From contig NZ_ARYH01000003.1 in assembly GCF_000685235.1 (NCBI RefSeq), positions 310,001 to 374,000 on the forward strand: a stretch of 64,000 nucleotides of DNA. Reading direction: 5' to 3'. This DNA comes from Hyphomonas adhaerens MHS-3. GTDB lineage: Bacteria; Pseudomonadota; Alphaproteobacteria; Caulobacterales; Hyphomonadaceae. This document shows positions 45,231 to 53,533 of this stretch, piece by piece; the stretch's first letter is position 1; every line of letters begins with the position of its first letter. The notes beneath the pieces were generated by a model. It did not search any database. It worked only from the letters and a program-made list of their open reading frames with translations, and was not told the origin of the DNA. The translations under genes and the position numbers were made by a program.

Positions 45231-45817
45231 GACCCCTGCTCCAACGCCCGCACAGCGCGCGCCAGATTTGAGCGCGCCGATGCGTCCCATTCTGCATGGG
45301 CGATGTCGGTGAAGTAAAGGCGGGGACGGGAGAGGAACCCAGTCAGGATCGCGCCCCGGCCTGCCCGGTAGGCCTCTTCCGGAACGAAGGCGTACTCGGC
45401 ACGGATATCCTGCTCGTATCGGTCATATATGGGCTCAGGTGCCCCGAGGATCGACAGGTCCATATCCAGGAACAGGGCGAGGTCTTCGGTATCCTGCGCA
45501 GATAAGCCCTCCGGAACGGTATGCGTGGCGGTCGCGCGGATCATCACAACGGCAAAGTCTATGTCATGCGGTGAGAGGTGGCCCGCCGCTTCACGCTCCA
45601 GCAGCTGCGCGCTCTTTTCCTCATTGTCCTTCGACTTCGGATCGTAAATCGCATCGTGCCAGTACAACGCCCACAGCACCGGCCCCGGCCGGTTCAGGTA
45701 ACGCACCCATCGGCGATAATGTTCCAGCAGCGCCTCGATATGCGCCCAAGTGTGATAGTGGCGCTGTGGCTCGGCATAGCGCTGGCGCAGAGCCTCCATC
45801 AGCGCAGCTGGGATCAA
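45227..45817 (-). CDS. HD-superfamily metal-dependent phosphohydrolase
   Basis: A 196-residue protein. H20-Y-H22-T-W-A-H26 and the HD pair H54-D55 in YWHDAIYDP are typical of a family often misnamed as a receptor subunit in databases. Two divalent metals are likely bound; the substrate may be a nucleotide. The start is a TTG at 45817 with GGAG 8 bp upstream and overlaps the previous stop (TTGA); ATG 45799 is an alternative. It is sandwiched between a dihydroorotase-like gene and the channel gene. Confidence 0.85.
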   Translation of the reverse strand: MIPAALMEALRQRYAEPQRHYHTWAHIEALLEHYRRWVRYLNRPGPVLWALYWHDAIYDPKSKDNEEKSAQLLEREAAGHLSPHDIDFAVVMIRATATHTVPEGLSAQDTEDLALFLDMDLSILGAPEPIYDRYEQDIRAEYAFVPEEAYRAGRGAILTGFLSRPRLYFTDIAHAEWDASARSNLARAVRALEQGS

Positions 45818-47154
45818 GTGGCAGGCTCCAGCGTTTCGTTGAAACGGACAGGCTTGCCGCCGCCTTTCTTCACGATCTCTCCGTCACGCATGACAAAGCC
45901 GCCGCGGATGATGGTGCCGACCGGCCAGCCGGTGGCTTCGAACCCGTCGAACGGGGTCCAGCCGCATTTCGACTTCGACCAGTCGGCGGTGATGGTTTCC
46001 TTGCGCTTCAGGTCCACGACGGTGAAATCGGCATGGTAGCCCTCGGCGATCCGGCCCTTGTCTGCCAGGCCGAAAACGCGCTGCGGCCCCGCGCTGGTGA
46101 GCTCGACAAAGCGCTGCAGGCTGAGCTTCCCGTTGTTCACATGAGTCAGCATGATTGGCACAGTTGTCTGCACCCCCGGCATACCCGACGGACTGGCCGG
46201 ATAGGGCCGCGCCTTTTCCTCCTTCGTATGCGGAGCATGGTCTGAGCCCATCACGTCCACGATGCCGGCATTCAGGGCCCGCCAGAGGGCGTCCTGATGG
46301 CGCTGCTCACGGATCGGCGGGTTCATCTGGGCATAGCCTTTGAGGCGCTCATAACATTCCGGCGCCGCGAGCGTCAGGTGCTGTGGCAGACACTCGACGC
46401 TGGCGATGTCCTTGGCATCCCGCAGGATTTCCATTTCTTCCGCCGTGGAGATGTGCAGCACATGGATGCGTTTCCCGACCTTGCGGGCCAGGCGCAGAAG
46501 GCGCGTCGTGGATGACACGGCGGCCTCGACGTCGCGCACCACCGGATGGCTGCGCCAGTCGCCTTCCACAGCCAGGCTGCGGCGCTCTTCAAGACGGAAT
46601 TCATCCTCGGAATGGAAAGCCGCCCGGCGCTTGATGACGCGCAGCACCGCTTCGACGCCTTCATCGTCGGCGATCAGCAGATCGCCGGTGGAGGCGCCCA
46701 TGAACACTTTCACACCGCAACAGCCGAGCATGCGCTCCATCTCTGGCAGCAGGTCGATATTCTGGTGCGTGGCGCCGGCATAGAAGGCGTGGTCGACATC
46801 CATGCGTCCCGCCGCACGGTTCAGCTTGTCCTGCAACATCGCCGGCGTCGTGGTCGCCGGATTGGTGTTCGGCATCTCGAACACGGCAACAACACCGCCG
46901 AGCGCGGCAGAGCGCGCTTCGGTTTCGAGGTCTGCCTTGTATTCCATGCCCGGTTCGCGGAAGTGAACCTGGCTGTCGATGACGCCCGGCAGGATATGCA
47001 GGCCGGTCGCGCCATAGATCTCGCCAGCCGATGCACCGGAGAGGTCTCCGATCCGGGCGATGCGCTCGCCGCGCACACCGATATCGGCCTCCAATTCACC
47101 ACCAGGAGTGACGACAGTGCCGCCGCGAAGGATCAGATCGTAAGTCTCGCTCAT
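45814..47154 (-). CDS. Dihydroorotase-like amidohydrolase
   Basis: A 446-residue amidohydrolase-fold protein. The metal site is DSQVHFREPG with Asp60, Gln62 and His64: the first His of the usual DxHxH is Gln. The carboxylated Lys149 in GVKVFMGAS, HISTAEE and the catalytic Asp in GSDHAPHT are retained. A Gln in this position occurs, as I recall, in an alphaproteobacterial PyrC subgroup. It may make dihydroorotate or act on a related cyclic amide. It heads a coupled set with the HD hydrolase and the channel. Confidence 0.85.
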   Translation of the reverse strand: MSETYDLILRGGTVVTPGGELEADIGVRGERIARIGDLSGASAGEIYGATGLHILPGVIDSQVHFREPGMEYKADLETEARSAALGGVVAVFEMPNTNPATTTPAMLQDKLNRAAGRMDVDHAFYAGATHQNIDLLPEMERMLGCCGVKVFMGASTGDLLIADDEGVEAVLRVIKRRAAFHSEDEFRLEERRSLAVEGDWRSHPVVRDVEAAVSSTTRLLRLARKVGKRIHVLHISTAEEMEILRDAKDIASVECLPQHLTLAAPECYERLKGYAQMNPPIREQRHQDALWRALNAGIVDVMGSDHAPHTKEEKARPYPASPSGMPGVQTTVPIMLTHVNNGKLSLQRFVELTSAGPQRVFGLADKGRIAEGYHADFTVVDLKRKETITADWSKSKCGWTPFDGFEATGWPVGTIIRGGFVMRDGEIVKKGGGKPVRFNETLEPAT

Positions 47155-47185
47155 GCGCCCTTATATGCGCCCGCTCGCCCGCGCT

Positions 47186-47213
47186 GTCACCCACCTCCAT
47201 GACGCCGGGTGAC
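47186..47213. repeat. Inverted repeat in a divergent promoter region
   Basis: GTCACCC (47186-47192) and GGGTGAC (47207-47213) form perfect 7-bp arms around a 14-nt spacer. It lies between the dihydroorotase-like gene and the carboxymuconolactone-decarboxylase gene, both starting outwards. It could be an operator for either gene. No regulator is adjacent. Confidence 0.4.
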
Positions 47214-47287
47214 GCTTGGCCGCGCAGAGGTTTACGCATACGTTACCCCCGGATCGCACGACACAATTGCGACGGGAGGAGAATTGA

Positions 47288-47929
47288 GTGCCCAGGCTGA
47301 AAGAAGCAGGCCGCGAGGCCAAGAACCCCTACGCCGACAAAATCTTCGACATCGTGTTCGGAGACCGCGACCCGGTCGCCGAACCCGGCACGGCCACCGG
47401 CACACCCGGCAATTGGTGGACGGTGTTCAACATCGTTCCGGAAGCATTCCAGCACACGACCGAAGGCTTCCGCTTCTACCGCTCCAAGGACCGCCAGATT
47501 GACCCGAAACTGCGCGAGCTTGGCCAGATCCGGGCCGGCTACACCGTGGGCAGCCGGTTCGTCTTCTCCCAGCACTGCAAGTCCTGCCGCCATCTCGGCA
47601 TGCCGGAAGAACAGATCGAAGCCATTCCGCACTGGCAGGTCGCCACCTGCTTCAACGAGCTGGAACGGGCGCTTCTGGCCTATACGGACGGGCTGGTGCT
47701 GGAACGCGGCCGCGTGCCCGATGGCGTGTTCGAGACGCTGAAGAAACATCTCAGCGACGAAGAGATTCTCGAATTCACCTACATCACCTGCACCTACATG
47801 ATGCACGCCATCATGAGCCGGGCCCTGCGCCTGGAATACGATGATGTCGATGAGCCGGTGACAGAGGTCCCCGCACCGGAAGGGTATTATGACGATGTCA
47901 TGAGCATGGTGGACCGCAAGGAGGAATAG
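47288..47929 (+). CDS. Carboxymuconolactone-decarboxylase (AhpD-like) family protein
   Basis: A 213-residue helical protein. C97-K-S-C100-x-H102 in SQHCKSCRHLGM matches the AhpD-like redox CxxC and nearby His, so peroxide or thiol chemistry is as possible as decarboxylation. The core ERALLAYTDGLVLERGRVPDGVFETL is typical CMD. It starts with GTG at 47288, well placed after GGGAGGAG. It is followed 2 bp later by a VOC gene, so the two are probably translated together. Confidence 0.87.
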   Translation: MPRLKEAGREAKNPYADKIFDIVFGDRDPVAEPGTATGTPGNWWTVFNIVPEAFQHTTEGFRFYRSKDRQIDPKLRELGQIRAGYTVGSRFVFSQHCKSCRHLGMPEEQIEAIPHWQVATCFNELERALLAYTDGLVLERGRVPDGVFETLKKHLSDEEILEFTYITCTYMMHAIMSRALRLEYDDVDEPVTEVPAPEGYYDDVMSMVDRKEE

Positions 47930-47931
47930 CC

Positions 47932-48471
47932 ATGGGATATCATCACCTCGCCCTCGCGGCGAAGGACATGAAAGCCACGCACGACTTCTATGAGCGCATC
48001 ATGGGCTTCGAGCTCGTGAAGGTGGAGATCGGACCAATCCCCGGCGGCGGCTGGGGCAAGCATTTCTTCTACCGCATGGACGGTGACAACAGCCGCTTCA
48101 TCGCGTTCTGGGAATTGCACGACACCGCAGGGCAGGACAGCTACAAGTACGACCTGAACGAAGCGGGCGGCCTGCCTCCGGGCACCAATCACTACTCGTT
48201 CTCTGTAGACTCAACCGAGGAACTGACGGCCTGGAAAGACCGCTGGAATGCGGCCGGGCTGGACGTGCTGGAGATCGACCATAACTGGTGCCACTCGGTC
48301 TACACCAAGGATCCGAACGGCAACATCGTGGAGTTCTGCGCCACAACGGGCAGCTTCACCCCGGCCGACCGTGAACGCGCCCTCGCCGCCCTTGACGAAA
48401 CCGAGTTCAAGCCGTCCCCGCCGCCCGCAAAAATGCAGCCCTGGCCCGCTGCGGAAGAGGCAGACGCCTGA
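47932..48471 (+). CDS. VOC-superfamily (glyoxalase-like) protein
   Basis: A 179-residue protein. MGYHHLALAAKDMKATHDFYERIMGFELV begins the first half; PPGTNHYSFSVDSTEELTAWKDRWNAAG begins the second. Candidate metal ligands are His4/5, His in NHYSF and Glu in GNIVEFCA. The C-terminal tail (~150-179) is proline-rich and unstructured. It starts 2 bp after the CMD-like gene, so it probably serves the same pathway, which is unknown. Confidence 0.88.
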   Translation: MGYHHLALAAKDMKATHDFYERIMGFELVKVEIGPIPGGGWGKHFFYRMDGDNSRFIAFWELHDTAGQDSYKYDLNEAGGLPPGTNHYSFSVDSTEELTAWKDRWNAAGLDVLEIDHNWCHSVYTKDPNGNIVEFCATTGSFTPADRERALAALDETEFKPSPPPAKMQPWPAAEEADA

Positions 48472-48540
48472 CCGCCTCCCGACGCAGGAGGATATTAGGG
48501 TTTCGCGCGTATGATCCGGTGATCTGAAACCAGTACGGGC

Positions 48541-48972
48541 ATGTGCGTGACCCCGACATTTGACAGCGAGACGGTAAGGCGGCTCCGGCAAAGTCCGGGC
48601 GCGCGCTATTTTGTGGCGAGCCTGGCCGCGCTGGCCATCGACTATGTCATCACGCTGGCGCTGTACTATTTTGCCCATCTGGACCTGTCGGTGTCCGCCG
48701 CGATCGCCTTCCTTGCCTTGGGCGCGGTGTTCTATCTGGTCCATGAATTCTGGACGTTCCGGCAGGAATCCTCCCGTTTCTCCACGCGCCGGATGGCCGC
48801 GAACATGGGAGTGCTCCTCCTGTCGGGCGCGGTGCGGGTGGCGGTGATCGCCGCGCTCGAATGGGTCCGCCCGCCAGCCGGCCTGTGGGTCAGCGTCTAT
48901 TTTGCAGCCGGGGTCGGCGCGTCTTTCAGCACCAATTACCTGCTTAATCGCTATTTCGTGTTCCGCCGCTGA
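48541..48972 (+). CDS. GtrA-like membrane protein
   Basis: A 143-residue protein with four transmembrane helices (about 23-42, 49-67, 88-105, 114-132) and the GtrA ending STNYLLNRYFVFRR. The family flips or helps flip lipid-linked sugars for polysaccharide or O-antigen modification. No glycosyltransferase lies beside it here. The pair at 28.9-31.3 kb is far away, so the partner cannot be named. Confidence 0.9.
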   Translation: MCVTPTFDSETVRRLRQSPGARYFVASLAALAIDYVITLALYYFAHLDLSVSAAIAFLALGAVFYLVHEFWTFRQESSRFSTRRMAANMGVLLLSGAVRVAVIAALEWVRPPAGLWVSVYFAAGVGASFSTNYLLNRYFVFRR

Positions 48973-49060
48973 CAGAACCTGTCAGCAGCCCTGCTTGACC
49001 CCCGGACGGGCGCGTCCCACAACTCGGCCTTCTTTCCCACCTGACACGAGGCCTCCTCCC

Positions 49061-49606
49061 ATGAAGCTCGCCCCGACACGCCCAAACACCCTGGCCCTGT
49101 TGCGTCCGTTCCTGATCGGTATTGCAGGCGTCGCGGCGCTGACGGCCTCCTCGCACATTTCGGTACCCATGTACCCGGTGCCCATGACGATGCAGACCAT
49201 GGTCGTGCTGATGCTGGGCGCCCTGATGGGGCCGCGTGCAGGCGCCATGACGGTGCTGGCATGGCTCGCCCTGTCGCTGACCGGAGCGCCTGTCCTGTCC
49301 GGCGGCAAGCCGGGCCTGGTGGCGCTGGCCGGGCCGACGGCGGGATACCTGATCAGCTTTCCCCTGGTGGCTTTCACCGCCGGGCTGCTGCCGAAGGGCG
49401 ACCGTATCGGCGCACATGCCTCGCGGCTGCTGGGCTTTGTCGGCCTGCACGGCGTGATCCTGTTTGCCGGCTGGAGCTGGCTGTCGGCGCTAACCGGGCC
49501 TGAAGTGGCCTTTGCGACAGGCGTTGCGCCGTTCCTGCTGGGCGCGCTGATCAAGAGCGGCCTGGCGACGGCGCTGCTGGCAGCCTTCCCGCGCCGGGCG
49601 GGCTGA
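49061..49606 (+). CDS. bioY: Biotin transporter BioY
   Basis: A 181-residue S-component-type transporter with about six hydrophobic helices. Landmarks are PVPMTMQTMVVLMLGALMGP and GKPGLVALAGPTAGYLISF, the BioY biotin-site regions. It can import biotin alone or with energy-coupling partners; no ecfAT (bioMN) genes are adjacent. ATG 49061 is chosen; a GAGG lies 9 bp upstream. No BioR-like operator was noticed. Confidence 0.93.
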   Translation: MKLAPTRPNTLALLRPFLIGIAGVAALTASSHISVPMYPVPMTMQTMVVLMLGALMGPRAGAMTVLAWLALSLTGAPVLSGGKPGLVALAGPTAGYLISFPLVAFTAGLLPKGDRIGAHASRLLGFVGLHGVILFAGWSWLSALTGPEVAFATGVAPFLLGALIKSGLATALLAAFPRRAG

Positions 49607-49622
49607 GACGAGGACGCCGAGA

Positions 49623-50432
49623 ATGCGCTTTCCGCACCGCAGCCTGATCCGCCTTTCCGGGCCTGACACGATCGCTCTTTTGGAGCGAACCGTGACAAAT
49701 CCGGTGCAGGACTGGCAGGCGGGCGAGGTGCGTTATGGCGCACTTCTGACCCCTCAGGGCAAGATCATAACGGACTATACCGTGCTTCGGACGGACGATG
49801 GCGTGCTTGTGGATGTGCATGAGGATGCCGCCGAAGACCTGATGAAGCGCCTCAAAATGTTCCGCCTGCGCGCGCAGGTCGAGATCGCGCTCGACGAGAC
49901 CTTCGCGGCCGTCCGCTCCGACGATCACCGCGATCCCCGTTCGCCTGCCCTCTGGGGCCGCACCTGGGTGCCGCTGGCCGACGCCGGGGACATGATTCCG
50001 GACGCGGACTGGCAAGCGAACCGCATCGCGGCGGGCGTGCCCGAATGGGGTTCCGACTATCGCGCGGCCGAAGTTTTCCCGACCGACATCAACATGGATG
50101 TGATGGGCGGCATCGACTACAAGAAGGGCTGTTTCGTCGGACAGGAAGTCGCCAGCCGGATGAAGCGGCGCGGCAAGATCCGCAAGCGCACGCTGACTGT
50201 CCGGGGCGCAGCATTGGAGGCGGGCACCGAGATCTTCTCGGCCGCACCTGTCGGCACGGTGACGAGCGTACAGGGGGATGCCGGCCTCGCGCTGGTGCGG
50301 ACCGACCGGTTGCAGAAAGTTCTCGACCAGTCCCGGCCGCTGACATGCAATGACCAGCCCGTGACATTTGACGTGCCGGAGTGGGCACAGAACGAAATGA
50401 ACGCCCTCGGCGTGGAGGCCTCCGGTGAGTGA
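49623..50432 (+). CDS. ygfZ: Folate-binding YgfZ/CAF17-type Fe-S maintenance protein
   Basis: A 269-residue T-protein-like fold. KGCFVGQEVASRMKRRGK (~169) holds the conserved Cys and KGCxxGQE signature of YgfZ; the N-terminus RSLIRLSGPDTIALLERTVTNPV is typical too. It uses tetrahydrofolate to support Fe-S enzymes such as MiaB. It begins 16 bp after bioY. Its 3' end overlaps tag by 8 bp. Confidence 0.93.
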   Translation: MRFPHRSLIRLSGPDTIALLERTVTNPVQDWQAGEVRYGALLTPQGKIITDYTVLRTDDGVLVDVHEDAAEDLMKRLKMFRLRAQVEIALDETFAAVRSDDHRDPRSPALWGRTWVPLADAGDMIPDADWQANRIAAGVPEWGSDYRAAEVFPTDINMDVMGGIDYKKGCFVGQEVASRMKRRGKIRKRTLTVRGAALEAGTEIFSAAPVGTVTSVQGDAGLALVRTDRLQKVLDQSRPLTCNDQPVTFDVPEWAQNEMNALGVEASGE

Positions 50433-51009
50433 CGATTTCCCATGCGCCTGGGCGCCGCTGACGGACGAGCTCTACCGCACCTATCACGACACCGAATGGG
50501 GCGTGCCGGAACATGATGGCCGGGCCCTTTGGGAGAAGCTGCAGCTGGACGGCATGCAGGCCGGCCTTTCCTGGATCACCATCCTGCGCAAACGCGACTC
50601 GATCCGTGAGGAATTCGACCAGTTCGATCCGGAGAAACTGGCCCGGTGGACACCGAAGCGGGCCGAAAAGGCGCTGAAAAATCCGGGTATCATCCGCAGC
50701 CCCAAGAAGATCGAGGCCGTGATCGGCAACGCGCAGGCCTTCCTCACCATGGAAGAGGCGGGCGAGGGCTTTGCCGGCTATTGCTGGGACGTCGTCGGCG
50801 GCGCACCGATCGTGAACGAATGGACGCATTTCCGGCAGGCACCGACCTCGACCGACTGGTCGGCCGCCATGTCGAAGGATTTGAAGAAGCGCGGCTTCAA
50901 ATTCGTTGGTCCCACCATCGTCTATGCCTGGGCCCAGGCGGTTGGCATGGTGAATGACCATGACGTAACTTGCCCCCGTCACCGCGAAGTGCAGGAGTTG
51001 GCAGCATGA
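50425..51009 (+). CDS. tag: DNA-3-methyladenine glycosylase I
   Basis: A 194-residue helix-hairpin-helix-type glycosylase. PCAWAPLTDELYRTYHDTEWGVPEHD at the start supplies the zinc Cys and His; CPRH near the end supplies the others; LQLDGMQAGLSWITILRKR is the base pocket. It removes 3-methyladenine from alkylated DNA. The start is GTG 50425 within ygfZ. Its stop overlaps the next lipoprotein gene by 4 bp (ATGA). Confidence 0.95.
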   Translation: MSDDFPCAWAPLTDELYRTYHDTEWGVPEHDGRALWEKLQLDGMQAGLSWITILRKRDSIREEFDQFDPEKLARWTPKRAEKALKNPGIIRSPKKIEAVIGNAQAFLTMEEAGEGFAGYCWDVVGGAPIVNEWTHFRQAPTSTDWSAAMSKDLKKRGFKFVGPTIVYAWAQAVGMVNDHDVTCPRHREVQELAA

Positions 51010-51326
51010 AAAAGACGATCCACCGGATGGCCCCGCTGATGGCACTGGCCCTGCCGCTGATGGCCGGCTGTGTCTCTGCCAATAGTCAGGAAAGCAACAA
51101 GGCCGAGGCCTATGCCAAGTGCAGCTATACGCCGAACCCGGACGCCCGCGAGAAGTGTATCAAGACCGAGCTCGCCCTGATTGAGGCGCGTCAACGCTCG
51201 GACGCCCAGCGTATCCAGACCGACCGCGAGGCCGCCGAAGAACGGCAGGCCATTCTCGAAGCCTCCGGCGTTTCGCGGGAAGATGCGAAGCAAACGACAG
51301 ATTCCGGCCTGCACTTGCCTGACTGA
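51006..51326 (+). CDS. Small lipoprotein of unknown function
   Basis: A 106-residue protein. MKKTIHRMAPLMALALPLMAGC is a lipoprotein signal (lipobox LMAGC). The mature part has two further Cys (AYAKCSYTPNPDAREKC) that could form a disulfide, and then a charged helix (ELALIEARQRSDAQRIQTDREAAEERQA). Its ATG overlaps the tag stop, so it is translated from the same message, although a functional link to base excision repair is not obvious. No family recognised. Confidence 0.8.
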   Translation: MKKTIHRMAPLMALALPLMAGCVSANSQESNKAEAYAKCSYTPNPDAREKCIKTELALIEARQRSDAQRIQTDREAAEERQAILEASGVSREDAKQTTDSGLHLPD

Positions 51327-51441
51327 TCTGGCCTGACTGATCCGGCGTCTCGACCCGGCCTCAAAGCCGCGCTACAGAAAATAGGCTAACGATTCAGTAT
51401 CTTGCCACGTGACCCGCATGTGGCGCGCATAAGAGGGCACA

Positions 51442-52563
51442 ATGAAGAACGCCGTCATCTCGTCCACAGGCCTGTGGACGCCGCCGCATTCCATTTCAAA
51501 CGAAGAACTGGTCGAAGCCTACAATGCCTGGGCGGACAACTGGAATCGCGAGCGGGACGCTGACATCGCCTCCGGCCTCATCGAGCCGAAAACGCACTCC
51601 TCGGTCGAGTTCATCGAGAAGGCCTCCGGCATCAAGTCGCGCTATGTGATGAACAAGACGGGCGTACTGGATCCGGACATCATGGCCCCGCGCATTCCGG
51701 AACGCCCGAACGAACAGATTTCCGTGCTTGCCGAAATCGCCGTGAATGCCGCGCGCCAGGCCCTGGAACGCGCAGGCCGCAAACCGGAAGATGTGGATGC
51801 GGTGATCTGCGCGGCCTCCAACATGCAGCGCGCCTACCCGGCCATGGCGATCGAAGTCCAGCAAGCGCTGGGGATTGGCGGCTTTGCCTTTGACATGAAC
51901 GTCGCCTGTTCCTCGGCGACCTTCGGGATCCAGACAGCCGCAGACTTTGTACGCACAGGCTCAGCGAAATCCGTCCTGATGGTGAACCCGGAAATCTGTT
52001 CCGGCCATCTGAACTTCACCGACCGCGACAGCCACTTCATCTTTGGCGATGTCGCCACCGCCGTCCTGGTGGAAGAGGAAAGCATCGCCCCGGCCGGTTA
52101 CTGGAAGATCCTCGGCACGAAGCTGAAGACCGAGTTCTCCAATAACATCCGCAACAATTTCGGCTTCCTGAACCGTGCGGCGCCGGAAGGCATTGGCGCG
52201 CCGGACAAGCTGTTCAAGCAGGAAGGCCGCAAGGTCTTCAAGGAAGTTGTGCCCATGGTATCGAAGATGATCTCGGAACAGCTTGATGAGCTAAGCCTTC
52301 AGGGTACGGACCTCCGCCGCCTGTGGCTACACCAGGCCAATGCCAACATGAACCGGCTGATCTCGACCCGTGTGCTGGGCCATGAGGCGAGCGCCGATGA
52401 AAGCCCGACTGTGCTGGACACGTATGCCAACACATCCTCGGCTGGCTCCATAATCGCCTTCCACAAGCATTCGGAAGACTTCAAGCCCGGTGAAAAGGGC
52501 CTGATCTGCTCGTTTGGTGCAGGCTATTCGGCCGGCACGGTATTTGTTGAAAAAACGGCCTGA
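51442..52563 (+). CDS. Beta-ketoacyl-ACP synthase III-type enzyme
   Basis: A 373-residue thiolase-fold enzyme, longer than standard FabH (~320). The triad is Cys156 in DMNVACSSATF, His297 in LHQANANMNR and Asn330 in DTYANTSSAG. The N-terminal insert (residues ~20-60, EAYNAWADNWNRERDADIASGLIE) is unlike housekeeping FabH. It likely condenses an acyl-CoA with malonyl-ACP, possibly with special starter units. No plsX or other fab gene is adjacent. Confidence 0.88.
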   Translation: MKNAVISSTGLWTPPHSISNEELVEAYNAWADNWNRERDADIASGLIEPKTHSSVEFIEKASGIKSRYVMNKTGVLDPDIMAPRIPERPNEQISVLAEIAVNAARQALERAGRKPEDVDAVICAASNMQRAYPAMAIEVQQALGIGGFAFDMNVACSSATFGIQTAADFVRTGSAKSVLMVNPEICSGHLNFTDRDSHFIFGDVATAVLVEEESIAPAGYWKILGTKLKTEFSNNIRNNFGFLNRAAPEGIGAPDKLFKQEGRKVFKEVVPMVSKMISEQLDELSLQGTDLRRLWLHQANANMNRLISTRVLGHEASADESPTVLDTYANTSSAGSIIAFHKHSEDFKPGEKGLICSFGAGYSAGTVFVEKTA

Positions 52564-52583
52564 AGCAGACGCTCCGGAACAGC

Positions 52584-52736
52584 TCAGTCGTACTCGTCGT
52601 CGCTGAACAGGTCGCCCCAGAAGACTTCGCGGCTGGACTTGGCCGCCTCGACGACAACGATGATTCCGCCCATCAGGAGCACACAAAACGCCATTGCCTG
52701 CCACGGAGCCGTCTGTGCCACTGCCTCGAACATCAT
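52584..52736 (-). CDS. 50-residue single-pass membrane protein
   Basis: This ORF begins MMFEAVAQTAPWQAMAFCVL and has one hydrophobic helix (about 14-30, ending GGIIVVVE), then a short basic stretch and an acidic tail ending FSDDEYD. AAGG lies about 6 bp before ATG 52736. It lies in the gap after the ketoacyl synthase gene, on the opposite strand. No known family is recognised, but the codon use and topology look real. Confidence 0.6.
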   Translation of the reverse strand: MMFEAVAQTAPWQAMAFCVLLMGGIIVVVEAAKSSREVFWGDLFSDDEYD

Positions 52737-52889
52737 CACCGCCTTATATTGAATCGGGTCGACGGAGCTGATTCCGTTCCCTGTTGTCAGTGCAGCAGTT
52801 TTCGCGCAAAGCCCTTAACAGCGCATTTGGAAATAGGGGCAATCGCAGGGCGGGTTTGTAACCAGAATGCCCCCCTTTCTTTACCCTTA

Positions 52890-52904
52890 TTACCGATGCT
52901 TTAA
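52890..52904. promoter_or_regulatory. CtrA-like half-site pair before the HD hydrolase gene
   Basis: TTAC-N7-TTAA (52890-52904) ends 11 bp before the start codon of the HD-domain gene. It is one base off the CtrA consensus TTAA-N7-TTAA. A second such motif occurs at 34111. Both may be accidental. Confidence 0.22.
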
Positions 52905-52915
52905 AGAAGGGCTGA

Positions 52916-53533
52916 ATGACCGGACGCAAGAAGCAATCCGTTAAGGCTCCCCGGGTCTGGCAGCGCATGCTGTCCGGACGGCGGCTGGACCTTGCCCATC
53001 CCTCGCCCATGGATGTGGAAATCGAGGACATCGCCCATGGCCTGGCCCGTGTGGCCCGGTGGAACGGCCAGACAAAGGGCCGGAATGCCTTCTCCGTTGC
53101 CGAACATTCTGTCATCGTGGAACAGATCTGCCGGGAGCTCGACCCGGCGATGAGCGCAAAGCACCGTTTGATGGCCCTGCTGCACGATAGCCCGGAATAT
53201 GTGATCGGCGACATGATCTCGCCGTTCAAGGCGCTGCTGGGCGAAGGCTACAAGGACATTGAAGGCCGGCTGCAGGAAGCGATCCATATCCGTTTCGGCC
53301 TGTCGCCGGTGACGCCGGTGCGCCTGAAGAAGAGTATCAAGAAGGCGGACCTGATCTGCGCCTGGTTCGAGGCCACGCAACTGGCGGGCTTTGAGGAGGA
53401 CGAGGCCAACCGCTTTTTTGTGGTCCCGCCTGACGGGGTCCGCCTGCGGCTCACCCCAAAATCGGCAACCGATGCACAGGAAGCCTTCCTCGCCCGCTTT
53501 CACGAGATCATGACGGAGATCGGCACGCCATGA
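52916..53533 (+). CDS. HD-domain phosphohydrolase, YfbR-like
   Basis: A 205-residue protein with the HD layout His64 (SVAEHSV), His90-Asp91 (LLHDSPEYVIGD) and a further Asp in KKADLICAW. This pattern matches 5'-deoxynucleotidase YfbR-type HD hydrolases; the substrate is probably a nucleotide. AAGAAGGG precedes the ATG. Its stop overlaps the NrtR-like gene (ATGATGA). Confidence 0.87.
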   Translation: MTGRKKQSVKAPRVWQRMLSGRRLDLAHPSPMDVEIEDIAHGLARVARWNGQTKGRNAFSVAEHSVIVEQICRELDPAMSAKHRLMALLHDSPEYVIGDMISPFKALLGEGYKDIEGRLQEAIHIRFGLSPVTPVRLKKSIKKADLICAWFEATQLAGFEEDEANRFFVVPPDGVRLRLTPKSATDAQEAFLARFHEIMTEIGTP

